Source: Bacillus sp. SORGH_AS_0510
GTDB taxonomy: Bacteria > Bacillota > Bacilli > Bacillales > Cytobacillaceae
Assembly (NCBI RefSeq): GCF_030818775.1
Contig: NZ_JAUTAU010000001.1
Span: 1,554,001-1,618,000, forward strand
DNA: 64,000 nt
Direction of reading: 5' to 3'
Every line of letters begins with the position of its first letter. The first letter of the stretch is position 1. Below the pieces are notes generated by a model, which worked only from the letters and a program-made list of their open reading frames with translations, was not told the DNA's origin and did no database searches. Below are positions 1-9,428 of this stretch, piece after piece. A program made the position numbers and the translations under genes.

Positions 1-1098
1 GAAGGTAAAATTTTTGCCCGTGGTGCATTAGATGATAAAGGACCAACAATGGCAGCTTATTATGCGATGAAAATTGTGAAAGAGTTGGGTCTGCCATTGA
101 ACAAACGTGTTCGTATGATTATTGGAACAGATGAAGAAAGTAATTGGCGCTGTGTGGATCATTATTTTAAACATGAAGAAATGCCGACACTTGGATTTGC
201 TCCGGATGCTGATTTTCCTATTATCAATGCGGAGAAGGGCATAGCGGATTTCGATATGGTTCAACAACAACAATCAGAAGATACAAAGGAAGCCATGATA
301 GAAGTGGAGAGTTTTGTTTCCGGAAAGAGATATAACATGGTTCCAGATTTAGCACAAGCGACCATCTTTGTTAATGAATATGAAGAAGAAACTGTCCGCC
401 AATTTACTGAGTTCATGACAAAGTATGAATTGGAACACCGTTATCAACTGGAGAATGGAAAGCTCCTCTTGGAGGTAAAAGGTATTTCAGCCCATGGAAT
501 GGAGCCAAGAAATGGGAAAAATGCCGGTTTGTTTTTAGTAGAGTTTCTGTCTAAATTAAATGTAGATGCAAGGACTTCTCATTATTTCAAATTTGTATCT
601 CGCTATTTCTTTGAAGATTCACGAGGAGTAAACCTGGGAGTGGCTTATTCAGATGACGTTTCTGGAGAATTAACGATCAATCCTGGTAAGCTTTCTTATT
701 CTAAAGATACAAATGGTAGAATTGGAATGACATGCAGATATCCTGTTACAAATAAAATGGGAGAAACCAAAGCGAGGTTAGAAGAGCTTTTACAAAAAGA
801 AGGTTTCGTACTAGATAATTTCTCAGACTCCAAACCACATTTTGTAGATGAAAAGGAATTCTTAATTCAAACCTTAAAGAAGGTCTATGAAGAACAAACG
901 GGTGAGAACGCGGAATTAATTGCTATTGGTGGAGGTACCTATGCCCGTTCATTAAAGGCCGGGGTTGCCTTTGGTCCTTTATTTCCAGGACGTCCTGATA
1001 TTGCTCACCAAAAGGATGAATATATGTATATTGAAGATTTATTAAAGGCTACAGCCATTTATGCACAAGCCATTTATGAGTTGGCAAAAGGCGAATAG
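1..1098 (+). CDS. pepV: Dipeptidase PepV, M20 family (5'-truncated)
   Basis: The reading frame is open from base 1, so the N-terminus lies outside the window; about 365 residues remain. It is a cytoplasmic zinc aminopeptidase that cleaves dipeptides. Visible M20 signatures are GALDDKGP, the acidic catalytic/metal stretch GTDEESNW, the dimerisation-domain histidine in SAHGMEPRNG, and GGGTYAR near the C-terminus. It sits 23 bp before a D-amino-acid aminotransferase on the same strand, so the two are probably cotranscribed. Family and position match B. subtilis YtjP. Confidence 0.93.
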   Translation, partial: EGKIFARGALDDKGPTMAAYYAMKIVKELGLPLNKRVRMIIGTDEESNWRCVDHYFKHEEMPTLGFAPDADFPIINAEKGIADFDMVQQQQSEDTKEAMIEVESFVSGKRYNMVPDLAQATIFVNEYEEETVRQFTEFMTKYELEHRYQLENGKLLLEVKGISAHGMEPRNGKNAGLFLVEFLSKLNVDARTSHYFKFVSRYFFEDSRGVNLGVAYSDDVSGELTINPGKLSYSKDTNGRIGMTCRYPVTNKMGETKARLEELLQKEGFVLDNFSDSKPHFVDEKEFLIQTLKKVYEEQTGENAELIAIGGGTYARSLKAGVAFGPLFPGRPDIAHQKDEYMYIEDLLKATAIYAQAIYELAKGE

Positions 1099-1121
1099 AT
1101 TAAGCAGAGGGGTTAAGGGGA

Positions 1122-1994
1122 ATGAACTTTGCAATTATGAATGGAAAATTGGTCAATCGTTCAGAAGCAAAAGTAGATATAGAAGATCGCGGCTATCAAT
1201 TTGGAGATGGAGTATACGAAGTAATCCGTGTCTATAATGGCAAAATGTTCACGCTTCAAGACCACTTGAATCGGTTTGTAAAGAGCGCTGACAGTATTGG
1301 AATTACATTGCCATATACGATTGACGAATGTTCGGCTATGTTAGTGGACCTAGTGACAAAGAATCATTTGGTTGAGGGAATCATCTATATGCAAATTACA
1401 AGAGGAACGGCTCCGCGGAATCATGTTTTTCCGGCAAAAGAAGTTGTTCCTACGCTGGTTGCCTACACGAAAGAAGTGGCTCGGCCAGTTGAAAGCTTAG
1501 CGAATGGTGTGAAAACTATTTGCATGGAAGATATTCGCTGGCTTCGTTGTGATATCAAGAGTTTAAATCTATTAGGCAATCTATTAGCCAAACAAAGGGC
1601 TGCGGAACAGGGATGTTTTGAAGCGATTCAACATCGTGGTGATCAAGTCACGGAAGGAAGCAGCTCCAATGTTTTCATAGTGAAAAATGGGACAGTCATT
1701 ACGCATGAATCGAATGAGCTTATTTTGAAGGGGATTACAAAAGATGTCATCTTACAAATATGCTCTCAAAATAACATTCCAGTGGAAGAACGGACTTTTA
1801 CGGTAGCTGAACTGGCTGCGGCTGATGAAGTGTTCTTATCTAGTACAACCTCAGAAGTTATGCCGATTATTGAATTAGAAGGTGTTAAGGTGAAGGATGG
1901 TATGCCAGGACCTATCACGAGAAAGCTGCAGAGCTTATTTACAGTAGAAATAGAGAAGCAATGTGGAAAATTAAAAGAAAAGATTTCATTCTAA
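1122..1994 (+). CDS. dat: D-alanine (D-amino acid) aminotransferase
   Basis: Class IV PLP-dependent aminotransferase of 290 residues, the usual length for Dat. It interconverts D-alanine and D-glutamate with their 2-oxo acids, supplying D-amino acids for peptidoglycan. The PLP lysine is expected in DIKSLNLLGN (about residue 146). The N-terminal GDGVYEVIRVY and the C-terminal SSTTSEVMPI are typical of the fold. The ATG follows AAGGGG. The partner pepV releases amino acids from dipeptides. A strong hairpin terminator follows directly. Confidence 0.93.
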   Translation: MNFAIMNGKLVNRSEAKVDIEDRGYQFGDGVYEVIRVYNGKMFTLQDHLNRFVKSADSIGITLPYTIDECSAMLVDLVTKNHLVEGIIYMQITRGTAPRNHVFPAKEVVPTLVAYTKEVARPVESLANGVKTICMEDIRWLRCDIKSLNLLGNLLAKQRAAEQGCFEAIQHRGDQVTEGSSSNVFIVKNGTVITHESNELILKGITKDVILQICSQNNIPVEERTFTVAELAAADEVFLSSTTSEVMPIIELEGVKVKDGMPGPITRKLQSLFTVEIEKQCGKLKEKISF

Positions 1995-2001
1995 TCAAAG
2001 G

Positions 2002-2036
2002 AGAGTCCGACCCATGAAAAGGATCGGACTCTTTCT
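2002..2036 (+). terminator. Rho-independent terminator after dat
   Basis: AGAGTCCGA pairs with TCGGACTCT across a 13-nt loop and is followed by a T-rich tail; it closes the pepV-dat transcript. Confidence 0.8.
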
Positions 2037-2061
2037 CACATATTGGCATAAAATTGACTTT

Positions 2062-2260
2062 GAGAATTGTCCAGCTCCACCGCCTAGCCAGTTTTCATCC
2101 TGAATATTCTTCCATGATTATCTTGTAACAATCATGGCTTGATAAAGCGATGATTGTTACAGCTTGGGTCAAATAACCTTAGGCAAGTAAAGTCAAAGAG
2201 CGACTTTTCTTGCCAAAGAACATTTGCCTGTCGGGGCTGACCAAGGCGCTTGCGCTTTTC
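2062..2260 (-). repeat. Family A interspersed repeat, full-length copy A1
   Basis: About 200 bp, highly similar to the copy at 52971-53170 and in part to those at 23689-23816 and 61624-61682. Read on the minus strand it starts with GAAAAGCGCAAGCGCCTTG three bases after the cysK stop codon and ends at GGACAATTCTC. It contains several inverted repeats, including TGTAACAATCAT..ATGATTGTTACA (about 2123-2161). It fills the gap between the convergent dat and cysK genes. No coding sense is evident in it. Confidence 0.85.
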
Positions 2261-2263
2261 ATA

Positions 2264-3193
2264 TTAGAATTGAAATAAATCGCTTGATAGATATCTTTCT
2301 CCTGTATCACAGGCAATGCAAACCACTACATCGTCTGGTGATAGGCGCTTTGCAACCTGCAAGGCAGCATAGCAGGCTCCACCAGAGGATGGTCCAACTA
2401 GAATGCCTTCTTCTTTAGCTAATCTCCGAGTAATATCATAGGCATCTTCATCTTCTATTGCATGAATTTCGTCATATACATCTTGGTTCAAAATTTCAGG
2501 TATAAACCCTGGGCTGGTTCCAACGAGTTTATGTTTACCGGGTTTCCCTCCTGAAAGTACAGGAGATCCCTTAGGCTCAACAACATGTACAGTTAAATCT
2601 TTAAAATGTTCTTTTAATGTTTCTCCGGTTCCTGTGATGGTACCCCCTGTCCCCGCAGTGGCAACAAAGGCAGAAAGTGGTTTTCCAATTTCTTTCATGG
2701 CCTCAATGATTTCAACAGCCGTTGTAAAGCGGTGAGCATTTGGATTTGCTTCGTTTTCAAACTGCATAGGAACGAAACTATTTGGTATCTCTTTAGCTAA
2801 TTCCTGTGCCTTTCTAATCGCCCCAGGCATTTTTTCATCCCCAGGAGTTAGAACAACTTCTGCACCGTATGCTTTTAGGATATTAATCCGCTCTTGCGTC
2901 ATCGTATCAGGCATAATAATAATGGATTTATACCCTCTAGCTGCTGCATTCATAGCCAGTCCGATACCAGTGTTTCCACTTGTAGGTTCAATGATAGTCG
3001 AGCCTTCTCTTAAAAGTCCTGCTTTCTCTGCTTCAATAATCATATTATAAGCAGCGCGGTCCTTCACGCTTTTACTTGGGTTATAAAACTCCAGTTTTAA
3101 ATAAACAGAGGCCCCGTCTTTGGGAGCTAAGCGATTAAGTTTGACCAGTGGTGTCTCTCCAATTAATTCGGCAATGTTATTTACTACTTTCAT
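2264..3193 (-). CDS. cysK: Cysteine synthase (O-acetylserine sulfhydrylase family)
   Basis: Fold-type II PLP enzyme of 309 residues, the typical CysK length. The family makes L-cysteine from O-acetylserine and sulfide. The PLP lysine lies in NPSKSVKDR (about residue 44), the substrate loop is PTSGNTG, the phosphate loop GTGGTITGTG, and GPSSGG is near the C-terminus. The position between pepV/dat and thpR corresponds to B. subtilis YtkP, a CysK paralogue, so it may be a secondary isoenzyme. The ATG is preceded by AAGGATGGG. A repeat element directly abuts its stop codon. Confidence 0.88.
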   Translation of the reverse strand: MKVVNNIAELIGETPLVKLNRLAPKDGASVYLKLEFYNPSKSVKDRAAYNMIIEAEKAGLLREGSTIIEPTSGNTGIGLAMNAAARGYKSIIIMPDTMTQERINILKAYGAEVVLTPGDEKMPGAIRKAQELAKEIPNSFVPMQFENEANPNAHRFTTAVEIIEAMKEIGKPLSAFVATAGTGGTITGTGETLKEHFKDLTVHVVEPKGSPVLSGGKPGKHKLVGTSPGFIPEILNQDVYDEIHAIEDEDAYDITRRLAKEEGILVGPSSGGACYAALQVAKRLSPDDVVVCIACDTGERYLSSDLFQF

Positions 3194-3364
3194 TGGGACC
3201 CATCCTTTCTTACTTTTATCTATTTTTCAGCAATTTGTTTTATCTACTCCATAATCATAAATAAAAAATGGCGGCTTGTAAAAAATATCGATTATTCATC
3301 TATCACAAACTAGATACAATAAAGACAAAATAAACTAAAATTGAGTAAGGGACTGAATCAATAA

Positions 3365-3931
3365 ATGGAACAGAGAACACATTTCTTCTTTGCCGTTAGG
3401 ATGCCCGAAGAGACCAAACTAAAAATGAAAAAACATATCGAAAAGTTAAAACACCTGATACCGTTTAGCCGATGGGTACATCATCAAGACCTACATATTA
3501 CGCTTGCTTTTCTAGGAGCAGCACCGGAAGAAAAATTATCACAAGCTCAAAGTCTTGTACAAGAAGCTTCAAAGACAACAAAGCCATTTCAGTTAAGAAT
3601 TAATAGGCTTGGTTTTTTCGGAAACGAACACTCCCCAAGGGTCTTCTGGGCAGATACGGAGGAAAGTAAGGAATTAATTCTATTAAGAAATAAAGTGTTC
3701 TCAGCTTGTGAGGAAGCTGGATTTGCTCTGGAAACTCGACCGTTTCGACCACATATTACCCTAGCAAGAAAGTGGAAAGGGGAAGAAGCCTTTCAACAAA
3801 CACAGCTCGAAATGTGGAACGAGCTTCAACCAGACCCGCTCCTTTTTCAAGCAAATGAGGTCGTATTATACCAAACACACCTCCAAAAAACACCAAAGTA
3901 TGAAGCAATAAAAGTATTCCCATTAGAGTAA
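3365..3931 (+). CDS. thpR: RNA 2',3'-cyclic phosphodiesterase (2'-5' RNA ligase family)
   Basis: 2H phosphoesterase of 188 residues. Both catalytic HxT motifs are present: HITLAFLG at about residue 46 and HITLARKW at about residue 128. Members hydrolyse 2',3'-cyclic phosphate RNA ends to 2'-phosphates and can ligate tRNA halves in vitro. It is divergent from cysK across about 170 bp that must hold both promoters; I could not pick these out with confidence. It corresponds to B. subtilis YtlP. Confidence 0.88.
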   Translation: MEQRTHFFFAVRMPEETKLKMKKHIEKLKHLIPFSRWVHHQDLHITLAFLGAAPEEKLSQAQSLVQEASKTTKPFQLRINRLGFFGNEHSPRVFWADTEESKELILLRNKVFSACEEAGFALETRPFRPHITLARKWKGEEAFQQTQLEMWNELQPDPLLFQANEVVLYQTHLQKTPKYEAIKVFPLE

Positions 3932-3962
3932 TAGACTAAATTAATGCCTGATTTGGCACACG

Positions 3963-4092
3963 TGTTGATTGAAACGGAAGGCGCGAGGACTCCTGTGGGA
4001 GTATGGTTCAGGAGAGACCCCGCAGGCGCGCTAGCGCCGAGGAGGCTCGCCGAAACACCCACGAACCGCTCGCGCCTGGAGTGGAAATCAAC
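3963..4092 (+). repeat. Family B interspersed repeat, short copy B1
   Basis: A GC-rich 130-bp element bounded by TGTTGATT and AATCAACA, with internal GACTCCTGTGGGAG, GAGACCCCGCAGGCGCG and CCGAGGAGGCTCGCC. It shares these blocks with copies at 11963-12153 and 22257-22446 but lacks a 60-bp internal segment that they carry. It lies between the co-directional genes thpR and ytlR. Open frames across it are not credible genes. Confidence 0.85.
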
Positions 4093-4141
4093 AGACCATT
4101 TTAGAAGAGAAAAATGAAAACACTCAAAAAAGGTTGGTCGT

Positions 4142-5122
4142 ATGAAAGAAATTTATTTTATTGTCAATCCAAAGGCAAGAAACGGTTATTGCCTTAAAAT
4201 CTGGAAGAAAATTGAAAAAGAACTAGAAAAAAAGCAAGTAAGCTATCTTGCTTTTTTTACAGAATATCAGGGGCATGCCAAAAAAATGGCCAGCCAAATA
4301 GCTGCAAAAAATGGCAAAGAGAAGATCATCATTGCGGTTGGCGGGGATGGAACCATTCATGAAGTGATGAATGGGGTAGTAGATTATAACCATTGTACAC
4401 TTGGATTTATCCCAGGCGGGTCAGGAAATGATTTTTCAAGAGGATTTCAAATACCAACAAATCCGGTGGAAGCCTTACAAGTGATTCTTCGTTTGTTGAA
4501 GCAGCCGGCATTACCGATAGATATTGGAAAAATAACCAGAGATGACGAGTTATCATATTATTTTATTAATAATATGGGTGCCGGCTTTGATGCTGTCATA
4601 TCTTACGAAGTAAACCAATCACGGATGAAGGCGCTATTAAATAAACTTTCATTAGGAAGATTGGTGTATGTTTATTTTCTACTAAGAAAGTTATTTACTT
4701 ATAAAACCTCAACAATTGATTTATCAATTGACGGTGAAAAGCATATATTTGAACAAACATGGTTTGTGACAGTTTCTAACCAACCCTATTATGGTGGTGG
4801 AATGAAAATAGCACCCTCTGCAGAGCCAAACGATGGGCTGTTTGATGTTACCGTTGTACAACAGTTATCCAGGATAAAATTGCTGCTTGTTTTTATTAGC
4901 GTTTTTTGGGGTAAACACATTTATTTTAACGAAGTGAAAACGTACAAAGGAAAAGTTGTCTCAATAGATTCTCAAGACTCTCTGTTTGTTCATGCGGATG
5001 GAGAGCATATTGGGGTTACACCACTGACTATTCATCTCCAAGAAAAGGCAACGGAGGTGTTAACGAGATTGTCCTTTAAGCAAGTTGATGTGAAAGAGAG
5101 GGACTCGAATGAATTGTACTGA
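4142..5122 (+). CDS. ytlR: Diacylglycerol kinase-family lipid kinase (YtlR-like)
   Basis: Protein of 326 residues with the DAGK catalytic domain in its N-terminal half: the nucleotide-binding GGDGTIHEVMNG is at about residues 68-79 and GGSGNDFSRG at about 99-108. Family members phosphorylate diacylglycerol or related lipids, or sphingoid bases; the real substrate is not evident. The reading frame overlaps the next gene (amyX) by 14 bp, so the two are likely translationally coupled, although no metabolic link is obvious. Confidence 0.85.
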   Translation: MKEIYFIVNPKARNGYCLKIWKKIEKELEKKQVSYLAFFTEYQGHAKKMASQIAAKNGKEKIIIAVGGDGTIHEVMNGVVDYNHCTLGFIPGGSGNDFSRGFQIPTNPVEALQVILRLLKQPALPIDIGKITRDDELSYYFINNMGAGFDAVISYEVNQSRMKALLNKLSLGRLVYVYFLLRKLFTYKTSTIDLSIDGEKHIFEQTWFVTVSNQPYYGGGMKIAPSAEPNDGLFDVTVVQQLSRIKLLLVFISVFWGKHIYFNEVKTYKGKVVSIDSQDSLFVHADGEHIGVTPLTIHLQEKATEVLTRLSFKQVDVKERDSNELY

Positions 5123-7244
5123 CAGAAAATTTCTTGCCTATTTAGATGAGCTCAATATCATTACGATTCTTCTGCCGCTATCCTATCATGGAGGGGTGTC
5201 GTCCACTTTCTATCTTGTTCATGATACTGAAAAATACCCGTTGGATATGATTACGAAGAATGGAATAGTCGATCATATTAAATATGTTTCTAGGTTTTCA
5301 GAGGAGTTTTTATTCGAAAAACAATATTGGGTAGTTGACGAGCATGGAGGTAGAACTGACCTCCAAATTGGAGCAGTTATTCGGACCGAGCGTTTTGACG
5401 AAAAATTCTATTACACAGGGAACGACCTCGGTGCGACCCTTTTAGGAGATGAAACTCAATTTAAGTTGTGGGCACCCACAGCTATCCAAGTGAAGTTAAA
5501 AATAACACCTCCTCAAAGTAGTTTTTCTGAGATTATAAAACTGAAACGCGGGGAGAACGGGGTTTGGTCTGTTAACATTCCGCGGAATTTAGAACTCTTT
5601 CACTATAGCTTCCTCGTATTAATCAATCAAGAATGGCGGGAAGCCGTCGACCCATATGTGAAAGCAGTAACGGTTAATGGAGAATATGGAGTAATCATCA
5701 AGCGTGATAATCCGCATAGACCTAGACACGATTTACCGCCACTTGAAAGTCCTGTCGATGCGATAATATATGAAACACATATCAGGGATTTTAGTATACA
5801 TCCACATAGCGGGATAAAGCATAAAGGATTATATCTAGGAGCAGGAGAACTCCATACAAAGGGGCAGGACGGTGAATCTACGGGTTTATCCTATGTGAAG
5901 GAGTTAGGGATAACACATCTTGAGTTTCTCCCCTTCCATGACTATGCAGGTGTGGATGAACTTACACCATTTATGGACTATAACTGGGGGTACAATCCCC
6001 TCCATTTCAATGCTCCAGAAGGCAGTTATTCCACAAACCCATCTGACCCCTATTCTAGAATGAAGGAGTTAAAATCATTAATTGACCAAATTCACCAAAG
6101 TGGCCTTAGGGTCATTATGGATGTTGTATATAATCATGTGTTTATTCGTGAGAATTCGCCTTTTGAAAAAATCGTACCTGGTTATTATTTTCGACACAAT
6201 GAATTGGGGATGCCATCGAATGGAACAGGTGTAGGTAATGACATTGCATCCGAACGAAAAATGGTAAGGAAATTTATCATTGACTCAATACGTTATTGGA
6301 TGGAAGAGTATCATATTGATGGATTCCGCTTTGATCTAATGGGGATTTTAGATGTGGAAACGATGACTCAAGTGCGACAGACCTGTGACAGTATTGCGGA
6401 AGGGACGCTCATTATTGGGGAGGGATGGAATTTAAATACACCACTTCCTTCAGATGAAAAGGCAACCATTTCCAATCAAGCCAAACTACCTCAAATTGCA
6501 CAATTTAACGATAAATTTCGTGATACCATCAAAGGTAGTACCTTTAATTTGTTTGATAAGGGGTATGCTCTGGGTAACGAGCACTACATAGATGCAGCTT
6601 TAGAAGTACTTGCAGGGAGCATTGGTTTAAAAAAGCGGAATGTACGTCTTTTTAATGAACCCTACCAATCAGTTAACTATGTGGAATGCCATGATAATCA
6701 TACCCTTTGGGATAAACTCCAAGCTTGTCTTCCGCATGCAGATGACAGAATTCGTGCAAAATATCACCGGTTGGCTACGGGGCTGGTGCTGTTGTCTCAA
6801 GGAATCCCGTTTCTTCATAGTGGACAGGAGTTTTTTCGCACGAAGCAAGGGGAAGGGAATAGCTATTGTTCTCCTGACAGGATTAATCAGCTGGACTGGG
6901 AACGAAAGATTCAATATAAAGATAATGTGAATTACCTGAAGGGCCTAATTGCTATACGTAGAGCTATGCCTTGCTTTCGAATGAGAACAGCAGAGGAAAT
7001 TCGTAGTAATATCCGGCCGCTTCCATCATCATCTCCCATTTTAGCGTGCAGCTATCAAATGGTTCATGACAGGGTAATAGTAATTATTAATCCATCTGTA
7101 GATGACCAACTTTTTACACTTCCAAAAGGAGATTGGTCTATTTTGGCTGACCAACATGATGCGGGAATTTATTCTAAAGGGGTCCTTCATGGAGGAGAAA
7201 TAAAAATACCGCCGATTTCATTAATTGTTTTACTAAAAAAATAG
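5109..7244 (+). CDS. amyX: Type I pullulanase (alpha-1,6-debranching, GH13)
   Basis: Protein of 711 residues, close to B. subtilis AmyX. It hydrolyses alpha-1,6 branches of pullulan/glycogen-type glucans. There is an N-terminal CBM48-like region (FKLWAPTA at about residue 118) followed by a GH13 barrel. The pullulanase signature YNWGYNPLHF is present; the nucleophile Asp is expected in GFRFDLMG, the acid/base Glu in IIGEGWN, and the transition-state Asp in VECHDNH. No signal peptide is seen, so it acts in the cytoplasm on maltodextrins or glycogen. The start overlaps ytlR and follows GAGAGGGA. Confidence 0.93.
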   Translation: MNCTDRKFLAYLDELNIITILLPLSYHGGVSSTFYLVHDTEKYPLDMITKNGIVDHIKYVSRFSEEFLFEKQYWVVDEHGGRTDLQIGAVIRTERFDEKFYYTGNDLGATLLGDETQFKLWAPTAIQVKLKITPPQSSFSEIIKLKRGENGVWSVNIPRNLELFHYSFLVLINQEWREAVDPYVKAVTVNGEYGVIIKRDNPHRPRHDLPPLESPVDAIIYETHIRDFSIHPHSGIKHKGLYLGAGELHTKGQDGESTGLSYVKELGITHLEFLPFHDYAGVDELTPFMDYNWGYNPLHFNAPEGSYSTNPSDPYSRMKELKSLIDQIHQSGLRVIMDVVYNHVFIRENSPFEKIVPGYYFRHNELGMPSNGTGVGNDIASERKMVRKFIIDSIRYWMEEYHIDGFRFDLMGILDVETMTQVRQTCDSIAEGTLIIGEGWNLNTPLPSDEKATISNQAKLPQIAQFNDKFRDTIKGSTFNLFDKGYALGNEHYIDAALEVLAGSIGLKKRNVRLFNEPYQSVNYVECHDNHTLWDKLQACLPHADDRIRAKYHRLATGLVLLSQGIPFLHSGQEFFRTKQGEGNSYCSPDRINQLDWERKIQYKDNVNYLKGLIAIRRAMPCFRMRTAEEIRSNIRPLPSSSPILACSYQMVHDRVIVIINPSVDDQLFTLPKGDWSILADQHDAGIYSKGVLHGGEIKIPPISLIVLLKK

Positions 7245-7297
7245 TTTTTCGAGATTACTTGACGAAAAAAGGCAATAGGAGATAAAATTTATTAAGA

Positions 7298-7335
7298 TGG
7301 CTATTGTGTGCAATGGTTTCAATAGCTTTTTTTTT
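7298..7335 (+). terminator. Rho-independent terminator after amyX
   Basis: GCTATTG (7300-7306) pairs with CAATAGC (7320-7326), followed by a run of T. Confidence 0.8.
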
Positions 7336-7463
7336 GTTTTATAAAAATAAAAGCTGTTGAATGAACTCTGGTTATTTTAAACCTTCCAGCAGCACAGGTT
7401 TTACCTCCGAGTAAATTGGAGGAATAAGCCCAATAGAACGGCATAAATTGAAGGTGAACGATT

Positions 7464-8237
7464 TTGGAACATATACTAGGACAAGAGTGGGAAATTACCC
7501 CTGCCGGAGGCGCCACTGGTGAAGCCTTTTATGCAGAATATGAGGACCAAAGGCTTTTTTTAAAGCGAAATTCCTCTCCATTCCTTGCGGTTCTTTCAGC
7601 AGAAGGCATTGTCCCAAAGCTTGTTTGGACCAAACGGTTGGAAAATGGAGATGTAATAACAGCACAACAATGGCTTCCTGGCAGAGAATTAACACCGGCA
7701 GAAATGAATCAAGAGCTTGTTGCCAAACTTCTCAAGAAAATTCACTGCTCAAAGCCAATGCTTGGAATGTTAAGCAGGATAGAGAACTCGCCATTACACC
7801 CGGAAACCATTTTTCAATCAGTGGTCAATGAGTTAGACGAACAGGTTCGATCCTTACCGCAAACACAAAAAGCATTAAATTTCCTAAAGAGCGAAGCATT
7901 AAATGTTTATTGTGATGAAAAAGTGGTTTGTCATGGAGATGTCAACCATAACAACTGGCTGCTTGCAGAAGACAACCAGTTGTATTTGATTGATTGGGAC
8001 GGAGCTAGGATTGCAGATCCAGCAATTGATCTTGGATTACTTCTTTATTGGTATATCCCGCCTGAAAACTGGCAGGATTGGCTAAGCATGTACGGGCAAG
8101 AACTGACAGACCATTTAAGATTACGAATGAAGTGGTATGTCACCGTGCAAACTTTATCTTCCATTCAATGGCATAAAAATAAAAACCGTTTGGAAGAGAT
8201 GAACAAGTGGATTCATTTCTTAAATGAAGTTGTTTAA
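7464..8237 (+). CDS. ytmP: Phosphotransferase family protein YtmP (aminoglycoside phosphotransferase/choline kinase fold)
   Basis: Protein of 257 residues with the APH/ChoK kinase fold. The catalytic loop is HGDVNHNNWLL (about residues 152-162) and the metal-binding motif is LIDWDGARIADP (about 176-187). Family members phosphorylate small hydroxylated substrates; the substrate here is unknown. The start is TTG at 7464, 7 nt after GAAGGTGA. Its stop codon is directly followed by the stop codon of convergent ytzH, with no spacer between them. Confidence 0.82.
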   Translation: MEHILGQEWEITPAGGATGEAFYAEYEDQRLFLKRNSSPFLAVLSAEGIVPKLVWTKRLENGDVITAQQWLPGRELTPAEMNQELVAKLLKKIHCSKPMLGMLSRIENSPLHPETIFQSVVNELDEQVRSLPQTQKALNFLKSEALNVYCDEKVVCHGDVNHNNWLLAEDNQLYLIDWDGARIADPAIDLGLLLYWYIPPENWQDWLSMYGQELTDHLRLRMKWYVTVQTLSSIQWHKNKNRLEEMNKWIHFLNEVV

Positions 8238-8516
8238 TCAGGAAAATTGATCAATATCGTTAACCCATTGTGATAGGTTATTTTGATTCGATAATATATG
8301 TTGATCTAAATCAGCCGTTTGCGCACCATTTTGGCTATACTGGTATACTTCCTGTAAAATGTGTTTCACATTTTGATCAACCTGTGTATTAACCATCAGG
8401 GATTTCACTAAACGTTCTAGTTGTTCACATTCCGCTACGGAACCACAACAATCGGATTGATGGTTGTTTAATATATCTTTTAACAATGTGACTTGGTCAC
8501 CATGACTTAACGGCAT
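8238..8516 (-). CDS. ytzH: YtzH-like small protein
   Basis: Protein of 92 residues starting at the ATG at 8516, preceded by GAGGGTG; a longer open frame upstream is low-complexity leader DNA and is not used. The length and position next to ytmP and trmB match B. subtilis YtzH, whose function is unknown. A CC pair (about residues 23-24) and acidic helical segments are visible. It is convergent with ytmP with no gap between stop codons. Confidence 0.75.
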   Translation of the reverse strand: MPLSHGDQVTLLKDILNNHQSDCCGSVAECEQLERLVKSLMVNTQVDQNVKHILQEVYQYSQNGAQTADLDQHILSNQNNLSQWVNDIDQFS

Positions 8517-8544
8517 AAAAGAACACCCTCTCAAGTGGTATTTA

Positions 8545-8586
8545 AAAAAAGAATTCACACATTTAGGTTGTGATTCTTTTTTTTGT
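8545..8586. terminator. Bidirectional terminator-like hairpin in the ytzH leader
   Basis: AAAGAATTCACA and TGTGATTCTTT form a stem with one bulge, with T-runs on both sides. It lies about 30 bp upstream of the ytzH start, within the space shared with the oppositely oriented trmB promoter region, so it would fall inside the 5' UTR of any ytzH transcript started further upstream. Confidence 0.6.
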
Positions 8587-8681
8587 TTATTCGTTTTCTT
8601 ATTTTCCAACAAGAATCGCTTGCATGTGAGGGTTTTGCATGATATGGTTTGAACGAAATTATTTTTTATAGGAGTGTCACG

Positions 8682-9329
8682 ATGAGACTTAGACATAAAC
8701 CTTGGGCAAAGGATAAAATAGATCAGAATCCACAATATGTAGTAGCAAACCCTGAAATGCAAAAAGGGAATTGGCACAATGTATTTGAAAAAAATCAGCC
8801 TCTTCATATTGAAGTAGGTACCGGTAAAGGACAATTCCTTATCGGTATGGCAAAGGCGAACCCAGACATTAATTATATTGGCATTGAGTTATATGACAGT
8901 GTGATTGTCGCTGCTTTGGATCGTTTGATTGAAGCTGAATTACCGAATTTAAAACTCTTAAATGTGAATGCAGCTGAATTAGATAAATATTTTGCGAAGA
9001 ATGATGTAGAGAGAGTATATTTAAACTTCTCTGATCCATGGCCAAAGTCACGCCATGAAAAAAGAAGGCTGACTTATAAAAATTTCTTGAAGCTTTATGA
9101 AGATATTTTAGTCGATGGTGGGGAAATCCACTTTAAAACCGATAATAAAGGATTATTTGAATATTCATTAATGAGTTTCTCAGCTTATGGATTATTATTA
9201 AAATACGTTAGCCTTGATTTCCACAAGAGTGGGTATGAAGGAAACGTCATGACTGAATATGAACAGAAGTTTTCTGAAAGAGGACAACGTATCTATCGTT
9301 CTGAAGTGAAATATCAAAATCAAAAGTAG
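8682..9329 (+). CDS. trmB: tRNA (guanine-46-N7)-methyltransferase
   Basis: Protein of 215 residues, the usual Bacillus TrmB length, methylating G46 of the tRNA variable loop with S-adenosylmethionine. The SAM-binding motif is [10 protein letters not shown] (about residue 45), followed by [10 protein letters not shown], and the catalytic tRNA-binding motif is [16 protein letters not shown] (about 117-132). ATG at 8682 was chosen over an upstream in-frame ATG because AGGAGTG lies 8 nt before it and MRLRHKPWA is the conserved N-terminus. Confidence 0.95.
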   Translation: MRLRHKPWAKDKIDQNPQYVVANPEMQKGNWHNVFEKNQPLHIEVGTGKGQFLIGMAKANPDINYIGIELYDSVIVAALDRLIEAELPNLKLLNVNAAELDKYFAKNDVERVYLNFSDPWPKSRHEKRRLTYKNFLKLYEDILVDGGEIHFKTDNKGLFEYSLMSFSAYGLLLKYVSLDFHKSGYEGNVMTEYEQKFSERGQRIYRSEVKYQNQK

Positions 9330-9338
9330 TTCTTTTAG

Positions 9339-9366
9339 GGCAGTTCACTATGTGAGCTGTCTTTTT
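9339..9366 (+). terminator. Terminator after trmB
   Basis: GGCAGTTCAC pairs with GTGAGCTGTC across a TAT loop, followed by TTTTTG. Confidence 0.8.
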
Positions 9367-9428
9367 GTTTCTCCAGTCCAGTCAGCAATGTTAAAATATA
9401 GGAAAAAGGGTTGTGAGGAGGAATGGTT

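Noticed and set aside
2224..2418. Small plus-strand frame opposite cysK
   Set aside because: It begins inside repeat A1 and runs antisense to the strongly conserved cysK gene.
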